A DNA stretch of 64,000 nt from Echinarachnius parma. Lineage: Eukaryota; Echinodermata; Echinoidea; Clypeasteroida; Echinarachniidae. The stretch lies in the NCBI GenBank assembly GCA_037951105.1, contig JBAMJV010009669.1, positions 62,001 through 126,000 on the forward strand. Reading direction: 5' to 3'. The notes under the pieces are model-generated. The model was not told the DNA's origin. It made no database searches and worked only from the letters and a program-made list of their open reading frames with translations. The position numbers and the translations under genes are program-made. This document shows, one piece after another, positions 1 to 12,272 of this stretch; the stretch's first letter is position 1, and each line of letters begins with the position of its first letter.

Positions 1-149
1 ACACAAAAAAAATTCTCCAATCCCTAACAAAAAGACTATCATAATCATCCTCAACAGACAAATTATTTTGGTCATAAAGTATTATCCTTTGATCCTCTGT
101 CCGACAATACCGCATCTAATAATAGCCCTCTCCATCCGATCTTGAAGAC

Positions 150-770
150 ACTGAAGATCTTGAGCTTGAACTATACCCTCGATCTAAGACTACTGGGGAT
201 TTAAGGTTTGTCCGATGATCCCGTCTTAATCTTATCTGTGCCATAATAAGGTACTAGATATGGGTGCAAAATGAAGACAGTGAATCTCTTTGGGCTTGAA
301 AGATACCCTTGATCTAAGACTATTGGGGATTTAAGGTTTGTCCAATGAACCCACCTTAATCTTATCTGTGCCATAATAAGGTAGACAGGGGGCAAATGGG
401 ACACAAATTGGGGTTATTTTAGGAGGGGTGTTTTAGGGTAAAGTTCCTGAAATAAAGACCCTTCGTCAGAAATAGGAGTGTGGCAAGTTGATCACACCCA
501 AAGAGTAAAAGGTTATAACTAGATGTCATGTACCAGCTTATTTTTAAAAAGGACAATATTTCCATGACTAGTAAGATGTAAAGCATGCTTTGATATGACA
601 CCTGGAATGTCCCTTTAATGTTATCTGTATCATAATAAGGTATGATCTACTCTAGACAGGGTAGGGGTGCAACTAGAACATGAAATGTATTTTTAGGAGG
701 TGGTGTCTTAGGGCAGTAGTTCCTGAGATAAAGAAACATAACAGTATGACAAGGTGATCAAACACAAATG
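150..770 (+). repeat. Degenerate tandem repeats, two interleaved units
   Basis: GGGGATTTAAGGTTTGTCC and CTTATCTGTGCCATAATAAG occur twice about 132 bp apart, and a related block (CATAATAAGGTA ... TTTAGGAGG ... TTCCTGA) recurs at 370-450 and 610-740. No coding signal. Confidence 0.7.
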
Positions 771-841
771 TACATAATTCTATCCTGAATCAAGCTTATA
801 TTATAGAGGCTTATTCTCACAGAAAGGTATGGGGATAATTT

Positions 842-976
842 GTACTGTCAAACCTGTGTACAGTGACCACCTATTCGGGAAACAAGAAAAGTGGCCACTG
901 TAGACAGGTTCCATAAAAACAAATTCTCTGCATGGGATCACTTTTGGTGGCCACTTAGACAGGTTTGACTGCATTT
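842..976. mobile_element. MITE, GTCAAACCTGT family (copy 1)
   Basis: The left end TACTGTCAAACCTGTG is mirrored by CAGGTTTGACTGCA on the right, with GTGGCCACT phrases inside. Other copies are at 7979, 30478 and 33848. The TA-type ends suggest a Tc1/mariner-like non-autonomous element. Confidence 0.65.
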
Positions 977-1442
977 ATATTACTATTCTCTTTGATTTGT
1001 TCAATGCATTTTCTTTTTGTAAATACAGGAACATAACATTTGAGACTCTATTCAAGGAAAACACAATTTACAAATATCCACAAGAAATCATGTTGAAATA
1101 ATATTGTTATTAGTGTTACAGGAAAGGGGTGGGATGAGTTTATATTTACCACAGACGAGAAAAAACACAGCCACATCATAGCGTATTTCCTAGCAGTTCC
1201 TGCCATCAAATTTTTATTTTAATACAGCATAATTTTACCATGAATATTTTCCATATTTCAAACAGTGCTGTGTTCAGATTGCATTAAAAACCACAGTCTA
1301 ACCACATCAAATTAAATTTCCCAGGGTACAAAATCTATCCCATCTCTGCTGTGCAGATATTTTTTATCACAAGTAGGATAGGTTTGGATTTTTTTAGCGG
1401 AGGATAAAAAACCACAGACAGACAGATCAAGTGTATACACCT

Positions 1443-2738
1443 GGGGGGTGTTTCACAAAGATCCAAAGTTGAACTAAACTCTAAGTTGGACTTGAAAATT
1501 ATGGTAAGCCATTTGTAGCCTTGGAATAAAATATACTCCGCAAAAAAAGAAACTGGACACTTGTATGAGACCAAATATTTCGTATTCATTAACTATAAAA
1601 TATATGATATTGTATATCAAATTAAAGATAAAATTACCCTCTTCAATATTCGCATGAAATCCAGATGAAATCATTCATGCATGACTTGTCACGGTCAATT
1701 AACCACACCAAGGTCTGTTTTCAAAAATAGCAAAAATGGAACATCCACTCAACCATATAAATGTTGATAAGCGTAATCTAAAACGCTATATTTATGAGAT
1801 GCCATAATTTTTCATTACAAATGTGACCTTTTCTATCTTCATCTCAATAAAGAGTATAAATGAAGACAAATTGTGAACGTTATAGGTGTTATTTTCATCC
1901 AAGAAGTAACAAAATGGGGAATTCCATGGCAAAGCTTTATTAGTCAAAACCACAGTTATTTCAGCATGAAAATGGTATAAATTCTTCTCAAGAATTCTAC
2001 CGTAGTCCAAAGATCTTCAAAACCTGAAGTCACCCTTGGTCAAACAGTTGGGCAGTCTTTAACATGACATTTCTCGAGGTAAATATGGTTAAAATTACAG
2101 GGGACACATGCAATAGACAAACTTATGCCTCTAATACAGACCAGTATGATAATGCTTTCATAACCTGGCCCTGTTTTATTGACAAATTTGTATTTCCAGA
2201 GTTTGTTCATAACAATAAAGTTGAATAATGTCATAATTTACTTGCCCCGCTCATCTTGTTTTAATTGAAACGCTTACTATCATTTCAGTCGAATGGTGTG
2301 GTCCTCCATTGTTTTGCTATTTTTGAAAACAGACCTTGCTATTGTTAATTGACCATGGCATTTCATGCATGAGCGATTACACCTTTAAATTATACCCTGC
2401 ATGTAGAGGACTAAATTCCCTTTAATTTGATATATAATCATGTACACTGTATCGTACATCAATATGAAATCTTTCAACTTATACAAGTGTCCAGTTTCTT
2501 TTTTTGCGGAGTATATATTCAAAAGCAAAAATGCAAATATTGTAGAATTTTCATAAATTTTATATCAAGACCATGTAATCTCCTTGATAATAGAAAATAT
2601 TAATGATTTGAATAAACATTGTATGCCTTTTAAAAGAACTTAAATGCAAACAAAATTCAAAGAAACTATGGGCTTTCCATAATTTTAAAGTCCAACTTAG
2701 AGTTAAGTTCAACTTAGGATCTTTGTGAAACATCCCCC
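1443..2738. mobile_element. Outer inverted-repeat element (GGGTGTTTCACAAAGATCC)
   Basis: About 60 bp at the left end (GTTTCACAAAGATCC ... CTCTAAGTTGGACTTG) is inverted at the right end (2676-2738). It carries the palindromic element at 1532-2514 inside. A one-ended relative lies at 59217. Confidence 0.75.
1532..2514. mobile_element. Long palindromic element with TATACTCCGC ends
   Basis: TATACTCCGCAAAAAAAGAA and its reverse complement form the termini. The inverted homology continues inward (for example GGTCTGTTTTCAAAAATAGC at 1711 against its reverse complement near 2318). TA-type ends are mariner-like. No transposase is present. Confidence 0.8.
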
Positions 2739-3639
2739 GGGTCTGATAACCATCCCATCAAAGATATTTCTATCCAGAGTAATGTTTCCTTTATCAAACT
2801 GCTAGGGTAAAGATAAGTTCATATTTTGAGCAGAGGTATCAAATAAAAGCTAGACACATCAAATGGAATTTACTAGGGTTTAAATCTTTTCCCATGAAAG
2901 ATATTTATGTACAGTACAGTATATCAAGAGTAACGATGCTAGGATAATCTATCTTTCCTTTATCCAGTAGAGGTGGGTTTCATATATTTAGGACTTTTAG
3001 CAGACAGTAGATAGCCAGAGGCCCCTTAATCATTCCTTCCTGATCTTGATAAGGTTGGGAATAAAAACCATCCCATCTAAAGTATTTTTATCATGATCAT
3101 GGCTTAGGTTAATTTTTATCAGAAATAGACTCTTCTTTTTCCAGTCGGGTTAGGATGGGCTTTAGCATTTTTAGCGCATGATAAGATTTAGAAACCACAA
3201 ACACCTCCATGATAGTTTCCAGGGTTCGTTCAAACCATCCCCATCAAATATATTTTTAGCGAGAGTATTATAACTCTTATTCCTAGTTAGTTCTCCTTTA
3301 TCAAAACATTGTGGTTAGGACAAGATTGTATTTTGAGCAGCAGAATTGAAATTTGAAAAACACAGACACATTAAATCATATTTAATAATATGACAAATTT
3401 ATATAGTGCTTAATGCAAAACAAGCCTCTAAGCGCTTAAATTTCCCAGGGTTTGCATGAACTCAACGCAATATACTATTTTAATTCACAGTTGTATTCAT
3501 GTATCCAATTGGTCTGGGTTAAGGTTGCATTTTTATTTATGAGACATTTGAAAAAAGGTGTATCACAGACAAGTCATTTACATAAAAAAAAAAAAATCAT
3601 CTCATCAAAAAGTATGAAATAAGAGAATACGTTCATATT

Positions 3640-4140
3640 TAGACTATTGATATTAATGTACATATATGACTATTATCCCCCTCCGTATCCCTTCAAATGC
3701 AAACACATAGATCTGCAACTTGTTTAATATAATAACTTGGGAAGGTTGTTGGTTTTCAATGGCAGATAAACAATAAACACCAAGAATAAGAGAAAATACA
3801 TACAACACAAGACTTCATGTATTTATATTTCATATGTAACAACTATTTTTCCCCATCAGTATCCCTTCAAATCCAACAAACATCTGCAACATATTTCATG
3901 TAATAACTTGGGAAGCTACATGTAGGTTGTTGAGTTCTGAAGGTACATGTAGATAAGCAATAAACACCAAGTGCGGTGTATAAGAGAAAATATATCCATA
4001 TCAAAGACTATTTATATTTCATATATGACTATTTCCCCCCTCTGAATCCCAGCCTTCAAATCCAAAGACATCTGCTACTTGTTTCATTTAATAACTTGGG
4101 AAGGTTGTTGAGTTTCAATGGCAGGTTCAAAGTAGGTTTT
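3640..4140 (+). repeat. Three tandem copies of a ~175-185-bp unit
   Basis: The phrases TATCCCTTCAAAT, ATCTGCAAC and AATAACTTGGGAAGGTTGTT recur starting near 3666, 3835 and 4024. The local open frame 3976-4281 is a by-product of the repeat. Confidence 0.8.
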
Positions 4141-5800
4141 TATTGGCAGACTGGGACCCCCATAGCCATTTCACATCGCAATCCAACATTTAAGACCACT
4201 TCAGGAGCAATTCTTTCCGCATCACTGAAGTATTTGGTTATTTCTCAAAATGGTAACCTGTTGCCCCCTAACAAGTGGTGATCGGGTAATCTATATTCAA
4301 CATTCTTTTAGGTATTGAGCATGTTTCATCCATTTTCTTAGACTTCACTTAAATGAAATCAGTCACCTTAACAATATGTCATCTATTTCAATGCTAAAAA
4401 ATGAACTTGTTTGCTTTGTGGGCCAGTCGAGCAATTAAAAACATCAAAAACCATCATTGAAATTGTCCATTTGTAGATGAGAACAGGGTAGAGGTTTCTA
4501 GAGGGATCAAGGATGCTCCTGTTTTCTATTATCTCTCTGGGACTCCCTGGGTGAGTCACATCAGTGAGGCTGTTGCACAAACCTTACAATCAATCAAATC
4601 AAGTGTTAAGCCTACATAATACTCCATTACGATTGGGCAAGATGAAGTAAAAGCTTTGTAGGATCGAGTACAATGGTTTAGTGCAATGGGACCATAAAGT
4701 GATGGGTCAAGTTGACAAAATACCTAATACACATACAAGTAACACCAGCAATGATGAATGCTGTATTCTGATTGGTCAAAAGTCAACTAAAACTTCTTGG
4801 GATCATGTCCAAATCTATTTGTGCAAAGGGACCAAGAGGCAACAGGTTATGGTTGCCAAACAACCAAGAAGCCCACACAAATGAGAAAAAAAAAGAAGAT
4901 ACAAACAAAACAAGAGATTATCAGTTTGGGATCTCATTTCCCTTCTTGATCAAAGTTAAGTGTCTTATTTCAACCTTGCGGTCAAGGTTCTAGGTCCATA
5001 ACTAGAACCAAGGAGTTATAACTCCTTGCTAGAACTCAGTGGTCAAGGTTTTGGGACAATCCTAATGGTCAATATTAGTCAACCTGACAAACATAATTAA
5101 CTCATCTTTAATTAGGGTTTATAGAGAGGTGGTAATATCTTTCCTCCACCAAGGGATGTAGAATCAGTGTGAATCATCAACACAAGGATCAATACACTGT
5201 AGTGTCCAAGAACTACAAATCAATAATACGTCAAAGTTAATGACCATCAATTACCGCCTACAAGTCAGAGGTATTTCACAGAATCAGAGTGTTAAACAGT
5301 GTTAGCAATGCTCTCCTCTAGGCTTTTCTTTCAGTTGGCCAAAATGACACATCAGATAGACTCCCACCATAGACTTGTGTTTTAATTTGTGAAGATCCTA
5401 ACTTGGTGGCAGCCAATACAAGAGTTTCTAGTGGCCAAATGAAAATCTGGTGGCCATTGGGAACCTGGCCACCACTATAAAGGGCAAGCCTTGATAGGTC
5501 AATATGTCCAAGGTGAAGGCCTTCATGTGCATGTTAGTTACATGTTGATATATTAAGAGTACCTATAAACACTTGTGAAATTCTGAGTCACTTGTACATG
5601 TATATCACTCATATATCGAGATAGAGGCCCAAATGAGTACAGTTTTCACACAAGGTTCGTTCCAAACGAACGGTACCCTGAAAGGCAACAACTGTTGTAA
5701 GATTCAACAGAGACAGCATATTTGACTGATGAATGAACAGAAGTGCACTAAAGACTGACATCATCATGACAGAATGAATATACACACTTTGAAGAGTACT
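4141..5800. other. No gene recognised
   Basis: Ordinary AT-rich sequence. A small hairpin (AAGGAGTTATAACTCCTT near 5010-5027) and a GTGGCCA-type fragment near 5400-5480 are the only structures noticed. Confidence 0.5.
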
Positions 5801-5801
5801 A

Positions 5802-6209
5802 CCATCATTAGCAAAAGTTTAAGACCACCTACAAATTTCCAGGCTCATTTTCAAATTTCAGGGGCTAATAATAAGTTATAATGCTGTAAGTGATCATTTA
5901 TAAACATTTGATAACAATCCAAACAGAAAAATCCCACAAAAAATCTCGAAAATCCAAGTAATAAAAACATAAAATTCGGGGGCGAATTTTTTGTTCGGGG
6001 GGCGAATTTGGGAATTTCGGGGGCGAATTCGACCCGCCGCCCCCATGTATTTTTTTGCTGGTAATGGTATTAGCCCAGCAGTTCAAGTGTGATACAAAGG
6101 TTATGCGTTAAAAATAAAAGTATGTCTGAAAAATAAATATGTTTAACTTTGTTGTGTTTTTTATTTATTGCATTTTGGAAGGGTGGTCTTAAACTTTTGA
6201 TAATGATGG
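5802..6209. mobile_element. TA-flanked MITE with 28-bp inverted ends (CCATCATTAGCAAAAG)
   Basis: CCATCATTAGCAAAAGTTTA at the left and its imperfect reverse complement at 6182-6209 are each bordered by TA, giving a mariner-like signature. The interior has GGGGGCGAATT repeats and no coding capacity. Confidence 0.8.
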
Positions 6210-6477
6210 TACATACATGTCATACCGGCCCCGGATCTATTTTTCACTTGGGCAATTGGGCAAACTTGTACATATGTACGTACTGGTGCGATTAGGCAAG
6301 TGCTTAGTATGAATGGATGTATTAGAATGTAGCAGGGAAAACATTAACATTTACTTTTTCGGAGGGCTACTTTTCAAGTTTGCCAGCATGCATGAAAATA
6401 GTCCTGTAAAATGTGTTTTGTATTGAACTCTATGCCTGCATATTTTAATTTATGTGGGCTCTTATGTGATTTTTTTT

Positions 6478-6501
6478 TTTGGGGGGGGGGGGGGGTGGGG
6501 G
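6478..6501. repeat. T-tract followed by poly-G tract
   Basis: About ten T are followed by a run of G broken by one T. One of several homopurine/homopyrimidine tracts in the window. Confidence 0.9.
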
Positions 6502-6884
6502 GACTAAATAACCCTTAGCCCCTGTGTTTGTTGTTCACTAGTATGTAGCATCCTGCTTGTGTCTGTTAAAGAGAATGCTTCAGAGAAATCAAGCTCACAA
6601 TATTCCCACGATACAACATTCCCACGATGGCATTAATGACACATTATAAACATGAATTAGTAAATTTAACCCAAAATGGGCTGTAATTCCAGGGACCTAT
6701 AATCTTCAAACTTCAAATTACTCACGATGCACAGGGGACGATGATACAATTGTGAAATGAGGAGCACCAATGGGCAAAAAGGCGTGCACTTCCTTAATGC
6801 ATTTGACACCCAGCTCCTTTGAGCTTCGTGTCTGGGCTCCTGAGACTTCGCAGCTGACAGGACAAAATCTGATCCAGATTTTAA

Positions 6885-6969
6885 CCCATTGGGGACTGGT
6901 CCTGAAAATACTCGGGCTAGTCCCCATAGAGAATACATGTTATAGCAAAGTCAATCAGTCCTGAATGGG
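6885..6969. mobile_element. 85-bp TTAA-flanked mini-element
   Basis: TTAACCCATTGGGGACTGGT on the left and CAGTCCTGAATGGGTTAA on the right are imperfect inverted ends bounded by TTAA. Relatives lie at 33289-33390 and in the tandem repeat at 25490-25560 (GAATGCATGTTATA core). It shares its right TTAA with the next element. Confidence 0.65.
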
Positions 6970-6973
6970 TTAA

Positions 6974-7231
6974 GGGATCTAGTAACTTTGTTGACACATG
7001 TGCAAAAAGTGATGAATGGTTGCGCTGATTTGTACATAGTTATAATTTTCCAGTGGATAATAATAACTACACAAACTTAAAATTGTAAATATCTTTTTAA
7101 CAAAAGGAAAATTTGAAAAAAAAAACCCCCTGTTCTATGCTTGTACTGGTAATATGAATACAAAAAGTTATGAGAGAACCACTAGAGTTCTGAGTAAGTT
7201 TTGTGGAATTGGACAATGTTACTAGATCCCT
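6974..7231. mobile_element. TTAA-flanked MITE, AGGGATCTAGTAAC family (copy 1)
   Basis: Ends TTAAGGGATCTAGTAACTTT and ACAATGTTACTAGATCCC plus TTTAA. Same family as 11885, 14385 and 59911 but in the opposite orientation, with a divergent middle. Confidence 0.75.
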
Positions 7232-7707
7232 TTAAAGTTAATGATACAGGCGAATATTGTATTTTCTAAATTTCTGAGGTTTCAAAGCTAGAATACCCTT
7301 TTGATTTTATTGTCTTTGCAAGTCCTTTTATTGCAATATCTTTTGATAATACTAATAATAAGTTTACAAAAAAATGAATATCTTACTAAAAACAAAACGA
7401 AAGTAATGTCACAAGTCCCAGAGCATTTGTCATAAAGAGATTCCACTAACCATGTACAGATAACCTCTGGAAGATCGGTAATCCCCAGAATGAAACTGTG
7501 CTAACTAATTATGTCACATCCAATTTCCATAACAGTTTGACTTTAAATCATTGACCCATTATGTTTGTGTGATGGTGGAATAGACAGGATAATTGTTGAA
7601 ATCATAATTTGATCCCTTTGAGATTCTGAAATCCCCCGTAGACATTGTACATAGCCCATCCGGTTCCCGTATTACAGCGTCTGGCTAATTATGCTCTTTG
7701 CAAGTCA

Positions 7708-7931
7708 AGCCCGGCGCAGACAGAGCGACTCGACCCGATTCGACTGGTTTTCATTCGGATCGGCTCAGTTTTCAGTGCCTTGCGACACACATTTTGCCAG
7801 TCGAAAGACAGTCGGATGCTATTTGGGGCCAATTCAACACGATGAAACGGATCTGACCGACCGGGCCCACCTCTAGCCTGATTGAAACCAGTCGGATCGG
7901 GTCGAGTCGGCTATGTCTGCGCCGGGCTTTA
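7708..7931. mobile_element. CpG-rich MITE with ~45-bp inverted ends
   Basis: AAGCCCGGCGCAGAC ... CTCGACCCGATTCGACTGG at the left is mirrored near-perfectly at 7886-7931. GC and CpG content far exceed the flanks. No coding. Confidence 0.8.
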
Positions 7932-7978
7932 CATGTAGGCAACATAAAACATACATGTACCATAATATGATCTCACTA

Positions 7979-8165
7979 CAGTTGAACCTGTCTTAGTGGT
8001 CACCTGTCTATAGCAGCCAACCTGCATATAGTGGCCACCAAAAGTGATCCATTGCAGAAAAAAACACACAATGTTATAGAAAGTTCCTTTAGAGGTTATC
8101 AGTTTACAGTGGCTTCTTTTCTTGTTACTGTTATATAGGTGGTCACTATATGCAGGTTTGATGGG
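7979..8165. mobile_element. MITE, GTCAAACCTGT family (copy 2)
   Basis: CTACAGTTGAACCTGTCTTA on the left and ATATGCAGGTTTGAT on the right, with CCAACCTGCATATAGTGGCC inside. Strongly similar to 30478-30671. Confidence 0.65.
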
Positions 8166-8639
8166 GAAAAGGTAGTGTAAGCTAACTGTCATACAAATAA
8201 CTTCATGAATATTGATAGTTATCGAATCTGAAGTTGATTAACACTAGTACTTTACTGTTTATATTTTGTGAAATGAGTTGTTATGATGAATATAAATGAG
8301 TATTTTCTTCAATGTCATGTGTGCGAAATAATGCTGAACCATAGCATAACCTTGTGATGTACGCATGCATGTATTTTACTTTAAATTGTTTGTTGCAAAT
8401 AACACCTCATATGGGTGACTTTTGTTTGTACTTGATTGTTTACATAGGGCTAACCTCTTTGCTTAAAGCAAATAATAACTACCTGTTATTCATGAATAAA
8501 TATGACATTCATGTCAACTGACAACCACTGCTGCCTTTGATCACAATACAAATTGAGCAAATATTGATAAATGTAAGCCATTTCAGTAGCATAGTCCATG
8601 ATATGTTTGGACTTTGAATCATTTTACATTTCTTTTCTC

Positions 8640-9030
8640 ACCCCACCTTCTATGAAAACAAACCAAAAATGTAGAGACAGATAAACAACACATCACAAGC
8701 AGGGTCTTAATTTGATTAAAACATTAAAAAAAAACATTGAGTTTTGACAGCTTTTAACACATAACATTGAGAGGAATATTTTAGAAAAAGAAATATTTCA
8801 ATGCTCATTATTCCTGAATCATCACTGCAGGTACATTCTGTGCCCCCCTTATTTGAAAACAAACAAACAAAACAGACAAATAAACAACAAAGCATAAACA
8901 GGGTCTTACTTTGAGTAAAACATGTTAACAAACATTGGTTTTGACAGATAAGCACATAAAACTGAGAGAAATATATTTTAGACAAAAGAAAAGTGTAAAT
9001 GGCTGAAATTCCTGAATCCTCACTGCAGAT
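8640..9030 (+). repeat. Tandem duplication, ~198-bp period
   Basis: The phrases GAAAACAAAC, AGGGTCTTA and TTTTGACAG, and CCTGAATC with CACTGCAG, recur in order at a spacing of about 198 bp (for example AGGGTCTTA at 8701 and about 8899). Confidence 0.75.
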
Positions 9031-10586
9031 GCTGGAGATGAATATGATTATGGTATGTAAAGTTGTAAATGATACCCCAATTACATTACGGGAGCCTGAA
9101 TGTGCTTACGGCTAAAACTTGTGAAAGATATTACAATACCAACAATAGCTGGGCAGATGAGAAGGAGAAGGGCGCTAAGACACTTGTTGTATTTTGGGGC
9201 TAATCATGTTTAAAAGTTAGTTTGGATATATTATGTAAATCAGACACACAGTAGCATCTTGCGAACACCTTGCGTACCGTGCGTTATACATAAAGGCTCA
9301 GTGTTTATTGCAGTGCATACAAACTAGCCTAGTTCAAAATGGCGGACTGTGGTGTAGTGATGTAGTATCCCCATTGCATGACGATCTTTTACTTCGGGAG
9401 CCTCGTAGTAACCAAATTCAGCTCTCTTTTATTTTGTAATAAGTATTCCCTAAATAAGAAATATTTATTATCTCAAAATTCAAAATATGGCCTCACGAAT
9501 ATGAGGCTCTGACCAACATACATGTAGATGGTAATCATGGTATGCTTGCATAACTCACGTTTAAAACAAAATTGACTTAATGCCCTTCTCCCTCTAACCT
9601 GGAGACCTAGGAGACAAAAATAATTTTAATTGTGAAAGGAATGCTTCTCACTTTCCCCCACAAGGAAAATACATTTACATAAACTTCAGTTATATCAAAT
9701 GTTAGACAATTATATAACTTTACGTTTGAATTCTTTATGATTGAATTCAATTATATAACATTACAATACAAACATAAGATAATACAACATCTCCAGGCAA
9801 GTACTGGCAAGCTTGAATGTCATCTCTTATGAAGGGTTCCAGAAGGGAGGAAATACACTTTCTTTTGGGAATTAAAGAATAATGTATTTCTTCTATTCAG
9901 AAAATATTAGAAAGGAAAGCTTTCTGCCAAACATTTCCCAGAATTTTTGCCTTAGATGCTCATACAAAAATGATCACAATTATGGATGTAAATGTCAGCT
10001 TATTCTAAGTTAAGTTACAGAGTATTACAGAGTATAAATGTGATTAAAGTTTTTAAAAAGTTTATTAGAGGAGTTGTACAGTACTAGCAACAATAGCTTG
10101 AAATATCCAGGCACTCGCAAACTTCAATTTCAACTTGTTATACAGCAACAATAGCTTCAAATATCCAGGCACTAGCAAACTGCTATTTCAACTTGTTATG
10201 AAACAACAATGTTTAGGAAAGTCAGAACAATTTTGATCACTTGGGAAAACTAATGTTTCCTTGTCTATTTTATATCTAGACAAATTAAATGATTTCCTGC
10301 AAAAACAGGACTTGAATTCTTGCCTTAGATGTTGGATAGAAAAATGATGATGATACATGAAATGTAAGCTTACTCCTTGGTAACCTCTGTCAGTTATTTC
10401 TTTTATCTGTTTAGATATTCTGGAGTTTTATACAGAAATGGGCTCAAAGATATGACAATACCTACACTAGCCCATTCTCTTTAGGCTCTAAAAAGTTTTG
10501 CTTTAAATGTATTATTCTTTAGATCAGTAGGAAGGAAAGTCTTATTCACTTGGGAAATATGTTAGAAAATATCTTCAGGATATAAA
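9031..10586. repeat. Degenerate repeats; no gene
   Basis: Variants of CTTGCCTTAGATG ... AAAAATGAT and ATTACAATACC recur. A clean 58-bp tandem pair (ACAATAGCTT-AAATATCCAGG) lies at 10088-10200. Related sequence resumes after 13340, so the array was split by the element at 10587. Confidence 0.5.
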
Positions 10587-11277
10587 TGGGTCATTCCATG
10601 TCAAATCACCCAATTGGATTTCATCGTACCCCCTTCAAATTTGTTCATATTTGGTATGTATGATATTTCAACCTTTCAAAGCGCAAATATTTAAGTTTTA
10701 TCCCAATCCACCCAACGGTTTTGGCGCTATGGGCGATTCTTTGGGGGTAGTTTTGTCAAAAATGGGCGTGGGCACCGTTTTTCAAATCGCCATTGTCCGT
10801 TAACCGTTGGGTCAATTTATTTTTTAATGGTGTCATTGGACTGGAGATGTTATATGCAATCCATTTATGCCATTTGTTTTCATGCATGAGCGAGTTTGGA
10901 TACGATAACCTTTGACCTTAGGCTTCAACCTTCCGTTTTACCTCGTGGATCAAATAATTTTGAGAATTTTTTTGGCTTAAATCTTGGCTTGATATAATAT
11001 CTACAACATATGAAAGAATTGGAGATGTATTATTTCTTGTTTTTTCTACAGCCTTGTTTTAAGTTTGCAAATTTCATGTAAAATTGAATTATTTTAGACC
11101 TACACCCATGTCCAAGAATTCTATAGGGGTGTATTGTATGAAAAAGACCTTTTCAAAGTCAGGATTAGAGCCTATTCAGACTCTGGCTCACCACTGTTAA
11201 ATATACCTGCTAATCCCCATACAATAGCAATCCAGACAAATGACATTCTAATGATACCACATGTTTCCAACCTGACA

Positions 11278-11392
11278 ATGGCCCTGTTGCAGAAAGAGAT
11301 AAATCAATTGTGAGTCAGATCAAATGTTCTAAATGGACAAATCTGATTGGTTGAAACGCAGAAAATGTCTATATCTGCAACAGGGCCTAGGT
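11278..11392. repeat. GGCCCTGTTGCAGA hairpin MITE inside left arm
   Basis: GGCCCTGTTGCAGAAAGAGA on the left and ATATCTGCAACAGGGCC on the right form a hairpin. An inverted counterpart is at 12533-12642 in the right arm, and a fuller copy at 26275-26439. Confidence 0.75.
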
Positions 11393-11884
11393 GGAGATGT
11401 TTTCTTGAATAAAATCTTTCAAGTTCAAATTATTGCAAACTTGTACATCAATTATGAAAGCAAATATCTACAGGTATCCCTTTTCAATTAATTTAATGTT
11501 TCTATGCAACAGAAATTCATGCAATAGTAACATGATTTGCAATTGTAAACATTCAACCCTGATTATTTCCAACTAAACCAAACAAAAAAACAATGCTGTT
11601 TGATATTCCACTCATTTTGATGTTTAATGGCACTTGTTTTTAAATGCATTAATTGCAATAAAAAAACAGTGCAATTTGAAATTTCACAAACCATAAATAA
11701 CGCATTAAGCAAATGTGATGATTCACAGAAATGGACAGGCATGCGCAAGTTCTTGTGACTTTTGAAATTGGGTCATTTGTCTTTAATCTAAGCTCTTTCA
11801 TAGCATGCAGAGATAAGTATCTCTGATTTTCACACATAGTGTACGAAACAACTGTAGAAATATTGTGGTAAGATCAAATCTTAA

Positions 11885-12272
11885 AGGGACTTAGTAACAT
11901 TGTCCAAATCCTCAAAATAAAATTGTAATTCTAGCGGTTCCTTTATACCTTGTTGTATTCGTATTAACAATAAAATCATGGGACAGCTTTCGGTTTTTCA
12001 AATTTCCCTTTCATTACAAAGATATGTATGATTGAAGTATTTAGATAAGAAAATCTCCGGGCGAGATTTTCATCCCTGTACAAAGTGAATGCAGTGAGTT
12101 GGTGAATATCACCCAATATCACTTTGCATTTTCGCTCATTACTTGGCCATACATTGTCCATTTGACCTGAAATTTTCACACAATACCCTGAGGACATATG
12201 AGATAACAACAGTATACATTGCATCAACCATTCATCAGTTTTTGCACATCTCAACAAAGTTACTAGATCCCT
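11885..12272. mobile_element. TTAA-flanked MITE nested in the foldback loop
   Basis: TTAAAGGGACTTAGTAACAT and CAAAGTTACTAGATCCCTTTAA ends with TTAA at 11881 and 12273. Same family as 6974, 14385 and 59911. Its position in the loop means it inserted after, or travelled with, the foldback element. Confidence 0.82.

Larger units (their letters stand above)
1120..3570 (+). repeat. Degenerate ~190-bp tandem array, interrupted by an insertion
   Basis: Recurring phrases (AAACCACAGAC, ACATCAAAT, CCATCCCATC, TTTTTAGC, TTCCTTTATC) continue on both sides of the element at 1443-2738. The array therefore predates that insertion. No gene seen. Confidence 0.55.

Noticed and set aside
4383..4580. Minus-strand frame tested as a possible tweety exon
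   Set aside because: No tweety residues, no phase-compatible acceptor, and no hydrophobic helix.
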